Source: Azospirillum brasilense (GTDB lineage: Bacteria; Pseudomonadota; Alphaproteobacteria; Azospirillales; Azospirillaceae). From it: a DNA stretch of 64,000 bases. The stretch spans positions 62,001 through 126,000 of the forward strand of contig NZ_QOKV01000018.1 of NCBI RefSeq assembly GCF_008365405.1, in the 5' to 3' direction. Numbering within the stretch: position 1 is the stretch's first letter; each line of letters begins with the position of its first letter. The position numbers and the translations under genes are program-made. The notes below the pieces were generated by a model. It was not told the DNA's origin. It did no database searches and saw only the letters and a list, made by a program, of their open reading frames with translations. This document shows, piece after piece, positions 8,588 to 17,364 of the stretch.

Positions 8588-9224
8588 GGGGAGTCCCTTT
8601 CGAACGGGGCTGTGAAAAGAGCAGCGTGAGGTAGCGCTTCAGGTGATCGACGCTGTCCAGCGCCTCGTCCCGCCCGCCCGTCGCCTTGGCGAGGATGAAG
8701 GCGCCCTGGAGCACGGCCTGGGTGTGCCGCGCAAGGCTCGCCGGGGTCCAGTCGGCCTCGATCCCGCGCGCCGCCATGGCCGCCGCGATGTCCGGTTCGA
8801 GCGTCGCCGCGTGGCCGAAGATGCTGGCGGCGCAGGCGTCGCGGATCGCCGGATGCGACCCGTAGACCTCCTGCGTCATGGTCCCGACGAGACAGGTGAA
8901 TTCGGCGGGATCGCCGTCGATGATCGCCTTGCGGAACTCGACATAGCCGAACAGCCGGTCGAGCGGGTCTTCAAGCCGCCGGTACGGCGCGTTCGCGAAG
9001 AAGGCCGAGGTGGTTTCCGCCCAATAGGCGGCGGCGGCGACGCCGAGCGCTTCCTTGGTCTCGAAATGATGGAAGAACGCGCCCTTGGTGACCCCCGCCG
9101 CCTTGCAGAGATCATCGACGGAGGTCGCCGCGAAGCCCTTGGCCCGGATGACGTCCCGCGCCGCTTCGAGAAGCCGGGTGCGGGCATCGCCGCGTTCGGG
9201 GTGATGTTTGGCGGGTCTCGGCAT
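8574..9224 (-). CDS. TetR/AcrR-family transcriptional regulator
   Basis: The 216-residue protein has an N-terminal helix-turn-helix (TSVDDLCKAAGVTKGAFFHHF, about residues 33-53) and a helical ligand-binding C-terminal domain. It is the first gene of the operon TetR, AHSA1-like, VOC, DUF1428. ATG 9224 gives the usual N-terminus, with a basic stretch then DARTRLLEAARDVI; the open frame to 9422 is not used. A palindromic operator 9-28 bp upstream suggests autorepression. The inducer is unknown but probably matches what the three downstream proteins deal with. Confidence 0.9.
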   Translation of the reverse strand: MPRPAKHHPERGDARTRLLEAARDVIRAKGFAATSVDDLCKAAGVTKGAFFHHFETKEALGVAAAAYWAETTSAFFANAPYRRLEDPLDRLFGYVEFRKAIIDGDPAEFTCLVGTMTQEVYGSHPAIRDACAASIFGHAATLEPDIAAAMAARGIEADWTPASLARHTQAVLQGAFILAKATGGRDEALDSVDHLKRYLTLLFSQPRSKGTPHDGC

Positions 9225-9232
9225 GGCTGAAC

Positions 9233-9252
9233 CATACCGGCCGGTTGGTATG
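9233..9252. promoter_or_regulatory. palindromic operator of the TetR operon
   Basis: CATACC at 9233-9238 and GGTATG at 9247-9252 flank a CCGG core, giving a 20-bp near-perfect palindrome just upstream of the TetR start. Its form (RYACC-CCGG-GGTRY) is like known TetR-family operators. Autoregulation is inferred from position. Confidence 0.7.
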
Positions 9253-9270
9253 TGCGTCAAGCATGAGAAG

Positions 9271-9470
9271 CCCCGCCACGAAATCCGCCGCGCGATTCTC
9301 GACGCGCTGGGCGGGCGCCTGCCAACGGCCGTCTGCCGCCGGCATTGTTGCGGAGGGCTCCGCAATCGCTCCGCCACCGACGCGAATCTGGTGCTGAACC
9401 TGCATTTCTTCGAGGCGGGCATCTTCGAAGCCGTCCGCGCCCACCTCCTATCGAACCGCAGAACCGTACA
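9271..9470 (+). pseudogene. fragment of a glycosyltransferase gene related to 4229-5089
   Basis: Read on the + strand, about 66 codons align with residues from about 150 to 212 of the protein at 4229-5089. Shared blocks are RRAILDALG, the LVLNLH strand and the EAGIFE-VR-HLLSNR region. The match stays in one frame with a single-codon gap, but both the first half and the C-terminus of the gene are missing, and no start or ribosome site is present. It lies beside the TetR promoter and next to an AT-rich patch. This is best read as a decayed duplicate or a recombination scar. Confidence 0.75.
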
Positions 9471-9565
9471 GCTCGGGTGCGATGCCGTGGTTCACCTTCA
9501 AATGGCCTGACGCTTCCAGCCACAATCTGTTTGGAGCAGACATGATCTCAAAATGTTCATTAGAT

Positions 9566-9609
9566 AAAATGAACTGGCGAAAATCATATCCGCCAGTTCA
9601 TTTTTTATT
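9566..9609. terminator. bidirectional intrinsic terminator
   Basis: A perfect 14-bp stem (9566-9579 with 9591-9604) has A-rich and T-rich flanks on either side. It lies 15-58 bp beyond the stop of the minus-strand RTX gene and reads as a terminator on both strands. Confidence 0.88.
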
Positions 9610-9623
9610 TTATTCTCAATGTA

Positions 9624-10262
9624 TCATGGCAGGCCGAGATAGCCCCAGAGGGATGTCGTATAACTGCCCACCTGAATATATTCGACCTCTCCGGAACCAT
9701 GCCCAGCGCCATTGAAATAACCCTGGATCACCACTCCGTCGCTGATACCATTGGCCGCATCAGCATCCGTATATATAACCAAGTTGTTCGAATTGCTTGA
9801 ATCCAAAGCAAAACGAAGGTCGTAAATAGAAGAAACATCATTGATCACAAGCTTATCGCTTGTTCCACTGGCATCGGCAATCCAAGAAAGGCCAGTATCG
9901 TTATAATAGTGAATATACGTATCATTCCCATCGCCGCCGGCAAGGACATCGCGAAAGCCCGAAGCGCCGCCATTGAGCGTATCGTTACCAGCCTCCCCTT
10001 CGAGCCAGTCGTCTCCGCTGCCACCGAGAAGGTTGTCATTGCCGGTCCAGCCTAACAGCGTGTCATTGCCGGCACCGCCATTGAGCAGGTCATTACCCGG
10101 ATTGCCATCAAGGTAATCGTTGCCGTCGCCACCGTCGATGTAATCGTCAAGATTCCCGCCAACAATATAGTTGTCGAGGTTATTACCATAAATAGACCAA
10201 GACTCACTTGGGTTGCTCGCAGTCCAGCTAACCTGAGTAGACGTGAGAGAGTAATATCCCAT
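9624..10262 (-). CDS. small RTX (hemolysin-type calcium-binding repeat) protein
   Basis: The 212-residue protein carries about seven tandem nonapeptide units of the GGxGxDxLx type (about residues 35-115), which fold as a calcium-bound beta-roll. A non-repetitive C-terminal segment follows and probably holds a type I secretion signal. There is no N-terminal signal peptide, as expected for ABC-exported RTX proteins. ATG 10262 has AGGAG 8 nt upstream; the GTG at 10271 is too close to that site. Base use is AT-richer than the surroundings. No exporter or adjacent enzymatic domain is present, so its role (adhesin, matrix or S-layer-like) is open. Confidence 0.85.
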   Translation of the reverse strand: MGYYSLTSTQVSWTASNPSESWSIYGNNLDNYIVGGNLDDYIDGGDGNDYLDGNPGNDLLNGGAGNDTLLGWTGNDNLLGGSGDDWLEGEAGNDTLNGGASGFRDVLAGGDGNDTYIHYYNDTGLSWIADASGTSDKLVINDVSSIYDLRFALDSSNSNNLVIYTDADAANGISDGVVIQGYFNGAGHGSGEVEYIQVGSYTTSLWGYLGLP

Positions 10263-10463
10263 TATGCGCACTCCTTGTTTCTTTGGTTTAAGACAGCGAT
10301 ACGGTCACAGCTATCTCATGGAATTGCCGTAACCACAATGAAATTTTATTCATGCATATGAATTACTTAGAAACCGAAGCATTTCAATGAAGTCAGAATT
10401 AAGAGTGTATTAACATGTTTACGCGAATATATGCGTTGATGATGCATCTCTTAGATACCTAAT

Positions 10464-10479
10464 GCTTAGTTTTCTAAGC
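10464..10479. promoter_or_regulatory. inverted repeat in AT-rich divergent promoter region
   Basis: The perfect palindrome GCTTAG-TTTT-CTAAGC lies 51 bp before the GTG start of the + strand unknown gene, in the 267-bp AT-rich gap shared with the RTX gene. It could be an operator or a small hairpin in the leader. Nothing else is recognised in this gap. Confidence 0.35.
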
Positions 10480-10529
10480 AATATCTGTACAACAGGCGCA
10501 TACAACGCATACGGACGAAGGAGGAGAAG

Positions 10530-11288
10530 GTGATTATCTCGGATTTATCAGGAACCGCCGGTACGGCAAGGACAACCACGGCATTGCCCCCCTCAGGCAC
10601 CGCAGCAGCAAAAAACGCGGGCGCTCAGGCTGTCAGCCAAGAAAACCCCCAAAGAGATTCTGTTTCTCTTAGCCCTCTTGCTTCTGAATTGAAGGGAGAT
10701 TCACTTAAAGTATTTTCGCAATTATCCACCGAGGACCGAACAAAGCTTGGCAGTCTGGTTGCAACCGGAGCGATGAGTGCGCAGGAAGTAGGACTTGCTT
10801 TAACCAGCCAGTTGAAGCAACAGCGTGCGACCACATTCTGGAGCGAGGCATCCAAAGCCGTTGCATCCCTTTCGGGTCAAGCCGGCACTCAATCATCCGG
10901 ATCACTCGACATTTCGTTCGACGAGCTTTCTCGCACATCGGCGCGCCGTTCCGCAGTCAAGAACAGCGGCATGTCTGGCAACGAAGAACTCAATGCCATG
11001 AAACAAATGCAGAAAGAATTCTTTGGCAATAATAAAGATCTCGATTCCTTTGAATCCGCCAAAAAATCATTTGGAAATCTTGATACGCCATACTTCATGA
11101 ATGCTGGCGACGAACGCTATGTACAAAGAGACGAAGAACGTGAGGCGGGTCGACGGTTAAACGAGCTTGGGTTCAAATCAGAAAATTTTGATTCGGCCAT
11201 CTCGATGCTGGCGCAGGCGGATGTGAACGAACACATGAAGGAAAACGAAAAACTTCTTGATAAGATCAAATCTGGATCGGCACCGTAA
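10530..11288 (+). CDS. uncharacterised protein of an AT-rich patch
   Basis: The 252-residue protein begins at GTG 10530 behind a strong GGAGGAGAAG site. The N-terminus is low-complexity and Ala/Thr/Ser-rich, then comes DSVSLSPLASELKGDSLKVF, a helical middle, and a charged helical C-terminus (EEREAGRRLNELGF). There is no signal peptide, membrane span or known domain. The DxVxLSPxAxxL stretch resembles N-termini of many unannotated alphaproteobacterial proteins. Base use is AT-rich like the neighbouring RTX gene, suggesting joint acquisition. No function is proposed. Confidence 0.75.
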   Translation: MIISDLSGTAGTARTTTALPPSGTAAAKNAGAQAVSQENPQRDSVSLSPLASELKGDSLKVFSQLSTEDRTKLGSLVATGAMSAQEVGLALTSQLKQQRATTFWSEASKAVASLSGQAGTQSSGSLDISFDELSRTSARRSAVKNSGMSGNEELNAMKQMQKEFFGNNKDLDSFESAKKSFGNLDTPYFMNAGDERYVQRDEEREAGRRLNELGFKSENFDSAISMLAQADVNEHMKENEKLLDKIKSGSAP

Positions 11289-11367
11289 TAGAACCCGGTC
11301 TTGTGAGCGTATTCAACGCTGCCACGTCGAAGTCAAATCTCGTAGAAACTCAGAAGGCGATGACGGC

Positions 11368-12483
11368 TCACGCGCTCAGCAACGGCCCCGTCCGCCGCAG
11401 CGTCGTCCCCGCCACCTTGGCGATCCGCTTGCCCGCCAGGGTGAAGCGGGTCGCGCTGTGGGCGTAGAGCACGCCCGCCGACTCGCTGCGCACCGGAGTC
11501 AGCGCGCCGGTCAGCGGGTCGAGGATGTCGGCGACCACGGCGCCGGCCGCCACGCGGTCGCCCGCCTTGTGGTGGAAGACCACCACGCCGCCCACTGGGG
11601 CGGTCAGGGGTTCGGAGGATTCCAGCGGGGTCGGGGCGCACAGCGGCTCCGGCAGGTTCGGCGGCTCGCCGGACAGGACGCCGGCATGGGTGAGGAAGCC
11701 GGCGATGGCCTGGGCGTCCGCTTCGCCCTGGGCGTGCTCCACGTCGGCCTGCCCGCGCAGTTCCACGGTCACGGAATGGCAGCCGAAGGGGATCGGGCGG
11801 TCGGGCCAGCGCTTGGCAAGCTCGTTCCAGGGGCGGCTGACCGCCTCGTCAAAGGGGTCGCCCCCGGATTCCTCGGCCAGGAACACCGCCTGCGCGCCCA
11901 GAAGCCGTTGCAACGGGGCGAAGGCCTCCGCCGAGGGCGTCAGGGTGTAGAGGTGCATCACCGCTTCCAGGTCGCAATGCAGGTCCAGCACCCAATCGGC
12001 CTGGAGCGCCAGTTCCAGAAGACGGTGCTTCATATGCTCCGTCTCGGTGCGCGGGCGGCGCTCGGCCAGGGACTCGGCCAAGGCGGCGCGGATGGCGGCC
12101 TTGTTGGCCTCGCCGTCGTCGGTCAGCCGGTCGGCCACGCGCTCGGCCACCGCCTCGGTCAGGTGGGGGTAGTCGCGGTTGAAGTTCTTGCCGTCGTCCT
12201 GGTCGAAGCGGCCCAGGTGATGGTCCATCAGCGACTGGCCCAGCCCCACCGGGTTGGCGACCGGGACGAGGATCACCTCGCCGGCGATCCGCCCCTCGGC
12301 CTCAAGCGTGGTCAGGATGCGGCGCAGCTTGTCGGCCACCAGCATCGCCGGGATCTCGTCGGCGTGCAGCGACGCCTGGATGTAGGCGCAGGGCCGCGCG
12401 CCCGCCGTGCCGAAGCGCTGGACGGTCAGGGTCCGCCGGGTGCCGGGGGTGGCGGACGGGAGGTCGATGATGGCGCTGTGCAT
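11368..12483 (-). CDS. succinylglutamate desuccinylase/aspartoacylase-family hydrolase
   Basis: The 371-residue protein is a zinc-dependent M14-type amidohydrolase of the AstE/AspA group. The metal-site motif HADE lies near residue 44, and a further histidine is in DLHCDLEA. A C-terminal beta-rich domain follows (FHHKAGDRVAAGAVVADILDP), similar to a biotinyl/lipoyl-like tail seen in this family. It is the last gene after arginase and ornithine aminotransferase, so an N-acyl amino acid of arginine breakdown is a plausible substrate. ATG 12483 gives the family N-terminus; the open frame to 12738 overlaps the preceding gene and is rejected. Confidence 0.82.
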   Translation of the reverse strand: MHSAIIDLPSATPGTRRTLTVQRFGTAGARPCAYIQASLHADEIPAMLVADKLRRILTTLEAEGRIAGEVILVPVANPVGLGQSLMDHHLGRFDQDDGKNFNRDYPHLTEAVAERVADRLTDDGEANKAAIRAALAESLAERRPRTETEHMKHRLLELALQADWVLDLHCDLEAVMHLYTLTPSAEAFAPLQRLLGAQAVFLAEESGGDPFDEAVSRPWNELAKRWPDRPIPFGCHSVTVELRGQADVEHAQGEADAQAIAGFLTHAGVLSGEPPNLPEPLCAPTPLESSEPLTAPVGGVVVFHHKAGDRVAAGAVVADILDPLTGALTPVRSESAGVLYAHSATRFTLAGKRIAKVAGTTLRRTGPLLSA

Positions 12484-12510
12484 GGCGGATCGCTGCCGGA
12501 TGAATGAGAA

Positions 12511-12543
12511 GCCCGCCCCACCGTGGCGAAGGCCGGGGCGGGC
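12511..12543. terminator. GC-rich hairpin between the aminotransferase and acylase genes
   Basis: A perfect 9-bp stem (12511-12519 with 12535-12543) with a 15-nt loop is followed on the minus strand by TTCTCATTC. It sits within the operon and may reduce read-through or stabilise the upstream mRNA rather than end transcription fully. Confidence 0.4.
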
Positions 12544-12587
12544 CGCAAGCGCCTTTTGCGCCGGGCACCCTTTCCGCAGGCCCCCCT

Positions 12588-13805
<1,218 letters not shown>

Positions 13806-13841
13806 GGCGTTCTCTCCGGGGGGTTGTTTCTTATCAGAACG

Positions 13842-14807
13842 TCAGACGGCTTGGCCGCCGATCTGCGACTGGGTGACGGCGGGGTCGATGATGCGGCGCC
13901 CGAACAGGCTCGCCACCAGATCGACCAGCAGCAAGGCGCTCTTGCCCCGCTCGTCCAGGAAGGGGTTCAGCTCCACCACGTCCAGCGAACCGACGACGCC
14001 CGCGTCGTGCAGCATTTCCATGATCAGGTGCGCCTCGCGGTAGGTCGCTCCGCCCAACACCGCCGTGCCCACCGCGGGCGCGATGGCGGGGTCGAGGAAA
14101 TCCACGTCCAGGCTGACGTGCAGGTGGCCGCCGGCCTGCCGCACCCGCTCGATGATGCGGCGCATGTGGACGCCGACGCCGTGCTCGTCGATCAGCCGCA
14201 TGTCCACCACATCCACCCCGCGGGCGCGCAGCAGGCGCCGCTCGCCGGGGTCGAGGGAGCGGATGCCGAACAGATGGACGTGCGCCGGGTTCACCGTGGC
14301 CCGCTGCTCCGGCGGGAAGACGTCGTCGAAGCCGTCTTCTCCGCAGAGCAGGGCCACCGGCATGCCGTGCATGTTGCCCGACGGCGAGGTGTGGGGCGTG
14401 TTGAAGTCGCCGTGCGCGTCCAGCCACAGAACGAACAGAGGCTTGCCGGCCTCCCGGCAATGGCGGGCCACCCCGGTGACGGAGCCCATGGACAGGCTGT
14501 GGTCGCCGCCCAGGAACACCGGCACCCCGCCCGTCCGCATCATGGCGTAGGAGCGGTCGGCCAGCGCCCGCGACCAGGCGGTGATCTCCGCCAGACGGGC
14601 CGTGGCGGCGTCGCCCTCGCTCCAGGGGTCGGGCGTCAAGTCACCCAGGTCGCGCACCTCGTGCCCCAGCTCGCGCAGGGCGCGGACCAGCCCCGCCGTG
14701 CGCAGCGCCGCCGGCCCCATCAGGGCGCCGGGATGGCCGGCCCCCGCCTCGATGGGAACGCCGATGATCTCCACGAAGCGCTGATCGTCCTGATCCCCCG
14801 ACGCCAT
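13842..14807 (-). CDS. rocF: arginase
   Basis: This cytoplasmic binuclear manganese enzyme hydrolyses arginine to ornithine and urea. All metal ligands are present: His103 in GGDHS, Asp130, His132 and Asp134 in DAHGDFN, and Asp234 and Asp236 in SLDVDFLDP. The 321-residue length is normal for arginase. It is first in a minus-strand unit with ornithine aminotransferase and an acylase-like gene, divergent from an Lrp-type regulator 130 bp away that probably controls it. Agmatinase is less likely given the ornithine aminotransferase partner. Confidence 0.95.
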   Translation of the reverse strand: MASGDQDDQRFVEIIGVPIEAGAGHPGALMGPAALRTAGLVRALRELGHEVRDLGDLTPDPWSEGDAATARLAEITAWSRALADRSYAMMRTGGVPVFLGGDHSLSMGSVTGVARHCREAGKPLFVLWLDAHGDFNTPHTSPSGNMHGMPVALLCGEDGFDDVFPPEQRATVNPAHVHLFGIRSLDPGERRLLRARGVDVVDMRLIDEHGVGVHMRRIIERVRQAGGHLHVSLDVDFLDPAIAPAVGTAVLGGATYREAHLIMEMLHDAGVVGSLDVVELNPFLDERGKSALLLVDLVASLFGRRIIDPAVTQSQIGGQAV

Positions 14808-14881
14808 GCCGTCCCTCTCCCTGTGCGTTCGTGCCTCCCATGACTATCAGGGGCGGGAGAGGCGGCAGAAAGACGGAAAAG

Positions 14882-14938
14882 TGCCAACGAACGGCAGCCT
14901 TTTTGACAGTTTGGCAAGCCCGGCTTATCATTTTGGCA
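14882..14938. promoter_or_regulatory. repeated TTGGCA half-sites in the divergent arginase/Lrp promoter
   Basis: TGCCAA occurs at 14882-14887 and TTGGCA at 14911-14916 and 14933-14938; the last two are 22 bp apart, about two helical turns. Lrp-type regulators bind arrays phased on helical turns in the promoters they share with their target. The second site overlaps the regulator start codon, which would suit autoregulation. Binding is inferred. Confidence 0.45.
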
Positions 14939-15366
14939 TGGACGACCTGGACCATCGCCTGCTGGGCCTGCTGCGCGCCGACGCGCGCCGGCCCGTCGCC
15001 GGCCTCGCCGCCGCGCTGAAGGTGTCGCGCGCGACCGTGCGCGCCCGCATCGACCGTCTGGTCGAGAGCGGGGTCATCGCCGGCTTCACGGTGCTGCTGC
15101 GCAAGGATCTGCGGCCCGCCATGGTCCGGGCCATCACGATGATCGAGGTCGAGGGCCGCGCCGCCGAGACGGTCATCGCCCGCCTGCACGGCTTCCCGGA
15201 GGTGCGGACCGTCTACACAACCAACGGGCGCTGGGACGTCGTCGCTGAAATCGAAACGGAGTCGCTGGAGGCCTTCGACGACACGCTGCGCCGCGTCCGG
15301 CAGATCGCCGGCATCGCCTCCACCGAGACCAGCATCCTGCTCTCCGCCCGCAAGGCGGTGCTGTAG
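14938..15366 (+). CDS. Lrp/AsnC-family regulator of arginine catabolism
   Basis: The 142-residue protein has an N-terminal AsnC-type helix-turn-helix (LAAALKVSRATVRARIDRLV, about residues 24-43) and a C-terminal RAM effector-binding domain. It starts MDDLDHRLLGLLRADAR, a classic opening for the family; longer in-frame starts upstream lie in the promoter. It is divergent from arginase, the arrangement of Lrp-type activators (PutR, ArgP-like, RocR-like) with their amino-acid degradation target. Arginine or ornithine is the probable ligand. Confidence 0.9.
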   Translation: MDDLDHRLLGLLRADARRPVAGLAAALKVSRATVRARIDRLVESGVIAGFTVLLRKDLRPAMVRAITMIEVEGRAAETVIARLHGFPEVRTVYTTNGRWDVVAEIETESLEAFDDTLRRVRQIAGIASTETSILLSARKAVL

Positions 15367-15367
15367 C

Positions 15368-16453
15368 TCAGCCGCCGAGCCCCGCCAGCACGCCCCCCAG
15401 GAGCGGCTGGCCGAACAGCGCGCCAAGGGCGAATCCGACGATCAGCCCGACCGCCGCCGCGACCAGCGCCCGGCCGCCGCCGCCCTTCGGCGCCTCAGCC
15501 CCAGCGCTGCGCCCGTTGCCGCCGCCCGTGGAGTCGTCGCCCTCGTCCGGCGCCGCCGCGCGGCGGGCGCTGTAGGAGGAGTCGGTGTCGGCGTGCCACG
15601 CGCGGATGCGGTCCTGCGCCGGCTTCAGCTGCTCGTCGGTCGGGGAGGAGCCGCGGCCGTGGACGATCTCCCAGCCCAACGCCAGGAAGCGGGTGGTCGT
15701 CCGCCCCTCCGGGCTGAAGATCGCGGCGGGCATCCGACGGTAGGTCGCCTTGACCACGTCCACGTCGTAGGGGATCGCCGTGCGGAACATCAGCTCCGGG
15801 AATTCGGAGCGCAGCAGGGTCAGCGATTCGCGCCCGACCTCGTCGTTGGTGATCGACAGCATCAGGATGCCGGCCACCGACAGGTTGGGGTTCATGCCTT
15901 TCTGGATGTGCTCGACCACCGACAGGGTGCGCTTCAGCCCGTCCAGCGCGTAACGCCCCGGGAAGACCGGAAGCACCAGCCGGTCCGACGCCGCCAGCGC
16001 GCCCGCCGCCAGATGGCCGAGCGCCGGCGGGCAGTCGATCACCACGTAATCCGGCGGGTTGCGCGAGAAGTGCAGCGCCTTGCGCAGGCCGCGCTGCGAG
16101 CCGCCGCGGGCGTCCAGCGCGTGTTCCAGCGAATAGAGCTTCCGCGCCCCGACGATCATCGACAGCCCGTCGAAGCTGGTCGGGGTGATGGCGTCCTCGA
16201 CGAAGGTGTCCTGGCTCAGCAGGTCGTTGATGCCGACGCGCGCCTTCTCCCGCAGCAGGAAGTTGCTGGTGGCGCTGCTCTGCGGGTCGAAGTCGATCAG
16301 GACGACGCTCTTGCCCAGCGCGGCCAGCGCCAGGGCGAGGTTCACGGAGGTGGTCGTCTTGCCGACGCCGCCTTTCTGATTGTACACCGCCAGGATGGTC
16401 GGCTGCCGCGTCTCCGGCGCGTCGAAGACGTCTTCGTGGCTGGTCATGTCCAT
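15368..16453 (-). CDS. ParA-family ATPase with C-terminal membrane tail
   Basis: The 361-residue protein has a deviant Walker A motif KGGVGKTT at residues 27-34, Walker A' IDFDPQSSAT, and VIDCPPALG as Walker B, all typical of ParA/Soj ATPases. It then adds about 60 residues of Ser/Gly-rich linker and a hydrophobic, glycine-rich C-terminal segment (about 329-349) that looks like a single membrane helix. Standard ParA proteins are soluble and paired with ParB; no parB or parS is visible here. It may position a protein or polar structure at the membrane. Next to glycosyltransferase genes, but not obviously in their operon. Confidence 0.85.
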   Translation of the reverse strand: MDMTSHEDVFDAPETRQPTILAVYNQKGGVGKTTTSVNLALALAALGKSVVLIDFDPQSSATSNFLLREKARVGINDLLSQDTFVEDAITPTSFDGLSMIVGARKLYSLEHALDARGGSQRGLRKALHFSRNPPDYVVIDCPPALGHLAAGALAASDRLVLPVFPGRYALDGLKRTLSVVEHIQKGMNPNLSVAGILMLSITNDEVGRESLTLLRSEFPELMFRTAIPYDVDVVKATYRRMPAAIFSPEGRTTTRFLALGWEIVHGRGSSPTDEQLKPAQDRIRAWHADTDSSYSARRAAAPDEGDDSTGGGNGRSAGAEAPKGGGGRALVAAAVGLIVGFALGALFGQPLLGGVLAGLGG

Positions 16454-16578
16454 TCCGCTTCGTCGTTTCGCGGGGGTTCGTCCTGCGGGCCAAGAGCCGC
16501 CGAAAGCGGCGCACTATACGCATTGGAACGCGCCGGTGTCTTCCCGCAGATGCGCCGGTGTCCCGAAAGGTAACAGGT

Positions 16579-17364
16579 TCAGCGTGCCTTGAAGGCCGCC
16601 ATCTGGCCGGGCAGCGGCGCCATGGTCAGGCGGACGCGCACGATCTCCCACCGTCCTTCGGCGCCGGGATGGCATCCGTCGCAGGGGCGGCGGTCGAGAA
16701 TCTCGAAGGGCAGGCTCGACAGGCCGTCCTCCTCCGGGATTGTGCCGCCGGCCCAGTTGGCCTGGAAGACCCGCTTGTTGACCCGCGAGATGGGCGAGGC
16801 CGAGGCGTCGGGGTTGAAGCCCTCGTTGTCGTGGTCGAGCGGCTCGAACCGGCCGGGCCGCCGCGCGGTCGGGATGCGACGGGAGCGGATGCGCAGCGAC
16901 AGGTCGAAATCCTCGTAGCCCCAGCCCCAATAGGCGTTGGAATAGCCGTCGATCCGCCGGAACACGTCGTTCGGCATCAGCAGGACGCCGCCCATCGTGC
17001 TCTCCAGGTCGGTGGTCACCGTCTGGTCCGAGCGGCCCGGCGCCACCGGCCGCTGCTCCGCCCCGAAGGACAGGATGGGGGTCGGCCGGTCCACCCAGGA
17101 GTAATCGGCGTCCACGGGCAGATAGTCGATGTCGTGCAGGCAGGTGTAGCCGCTCTCCGCCTCGCCCAGCAGGAAGCCGACATTCTTGATGGCGCCCCGG
17201 TTGAAGGGCAGCCCGGCCTCCTGCTCCACGATGGTGACGCGGTAGTCGATGGGATCGGGGAGCGTTGCGAAGTAAGCGCCGACCCGCGGCACGAACTCCC
17301 GCAGATGCGCCGCGCGGTCGCGGTAGGGCACGACGATGTGAAGCCGCCGGTCCATGGTCGTCAT
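16579..17364 (-). CDS. galactosyltransferase-like protein (GT7/beta-1,4-GalT type)
   Basis: The 261-residue protein resembles the catalytic domain of beta-1,4-galactosyltransferases. It opens with IVVPYRDRAAHLREFVP, carries the metal-site motif HDID (residues 77-80) and the acceptor-site motif WGWGYEDFDL (about 146-155), and has the FNRGAIKNVGF block. It lacks the stem and membrane anchor of animal enzymes. ATG 17364 overlaps the stop of the upstream TPR-GT41 gene by 4 bp (ATGA), which implies translational coupling; a longer frame to 18024 is a shadow. It is the last gene of a glycosyltransferase operon. Confidence 0.85.
   Translation of the reverse strand: MTTMDRRLHIVVPYRDRAAHLREFVPRVGAYFATLPDPIDYRVTIVEQEAGLPFNRGAIKNVGFLLGEAESGYTCLHDIDYLPVDADYSWVDRPTPILSFGAEQRPVAPGRSDQTVTTDLESTMGGVLLMPNDVFRRIDGYSNAYWGWGYEDFDLSLRIRSRRIPTARRPGRFEPLDHDNEGFNPDASASPISRVNKRVFQANWAGGTIPEEDGLSSLPFEILDRRPCDGCHPGAEGRWEIVRVRLTMAPLPGQMAAFKAR

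Noticed and set aside
9208..9510. Intact 100-residue gene on the + strand
   Set aside because: The start lies within the TetR gene and operator and has no ribosome site; only the middle matches a known protein. Treated as a pseudogene fragment.
9624..10262. CRISPR-like or satellite DNA array
   Set aside because: The periodicity is 27 bp and in frame, encoding RTX nonapeptides with diverged DNA; there are no spacers.
15368..16453. Plasmid partition or chromosome segregation locus
   Set aside because: No parB partner or parS sites nearby and the protein has a membrane tail, so a standard partition role is unlikely.
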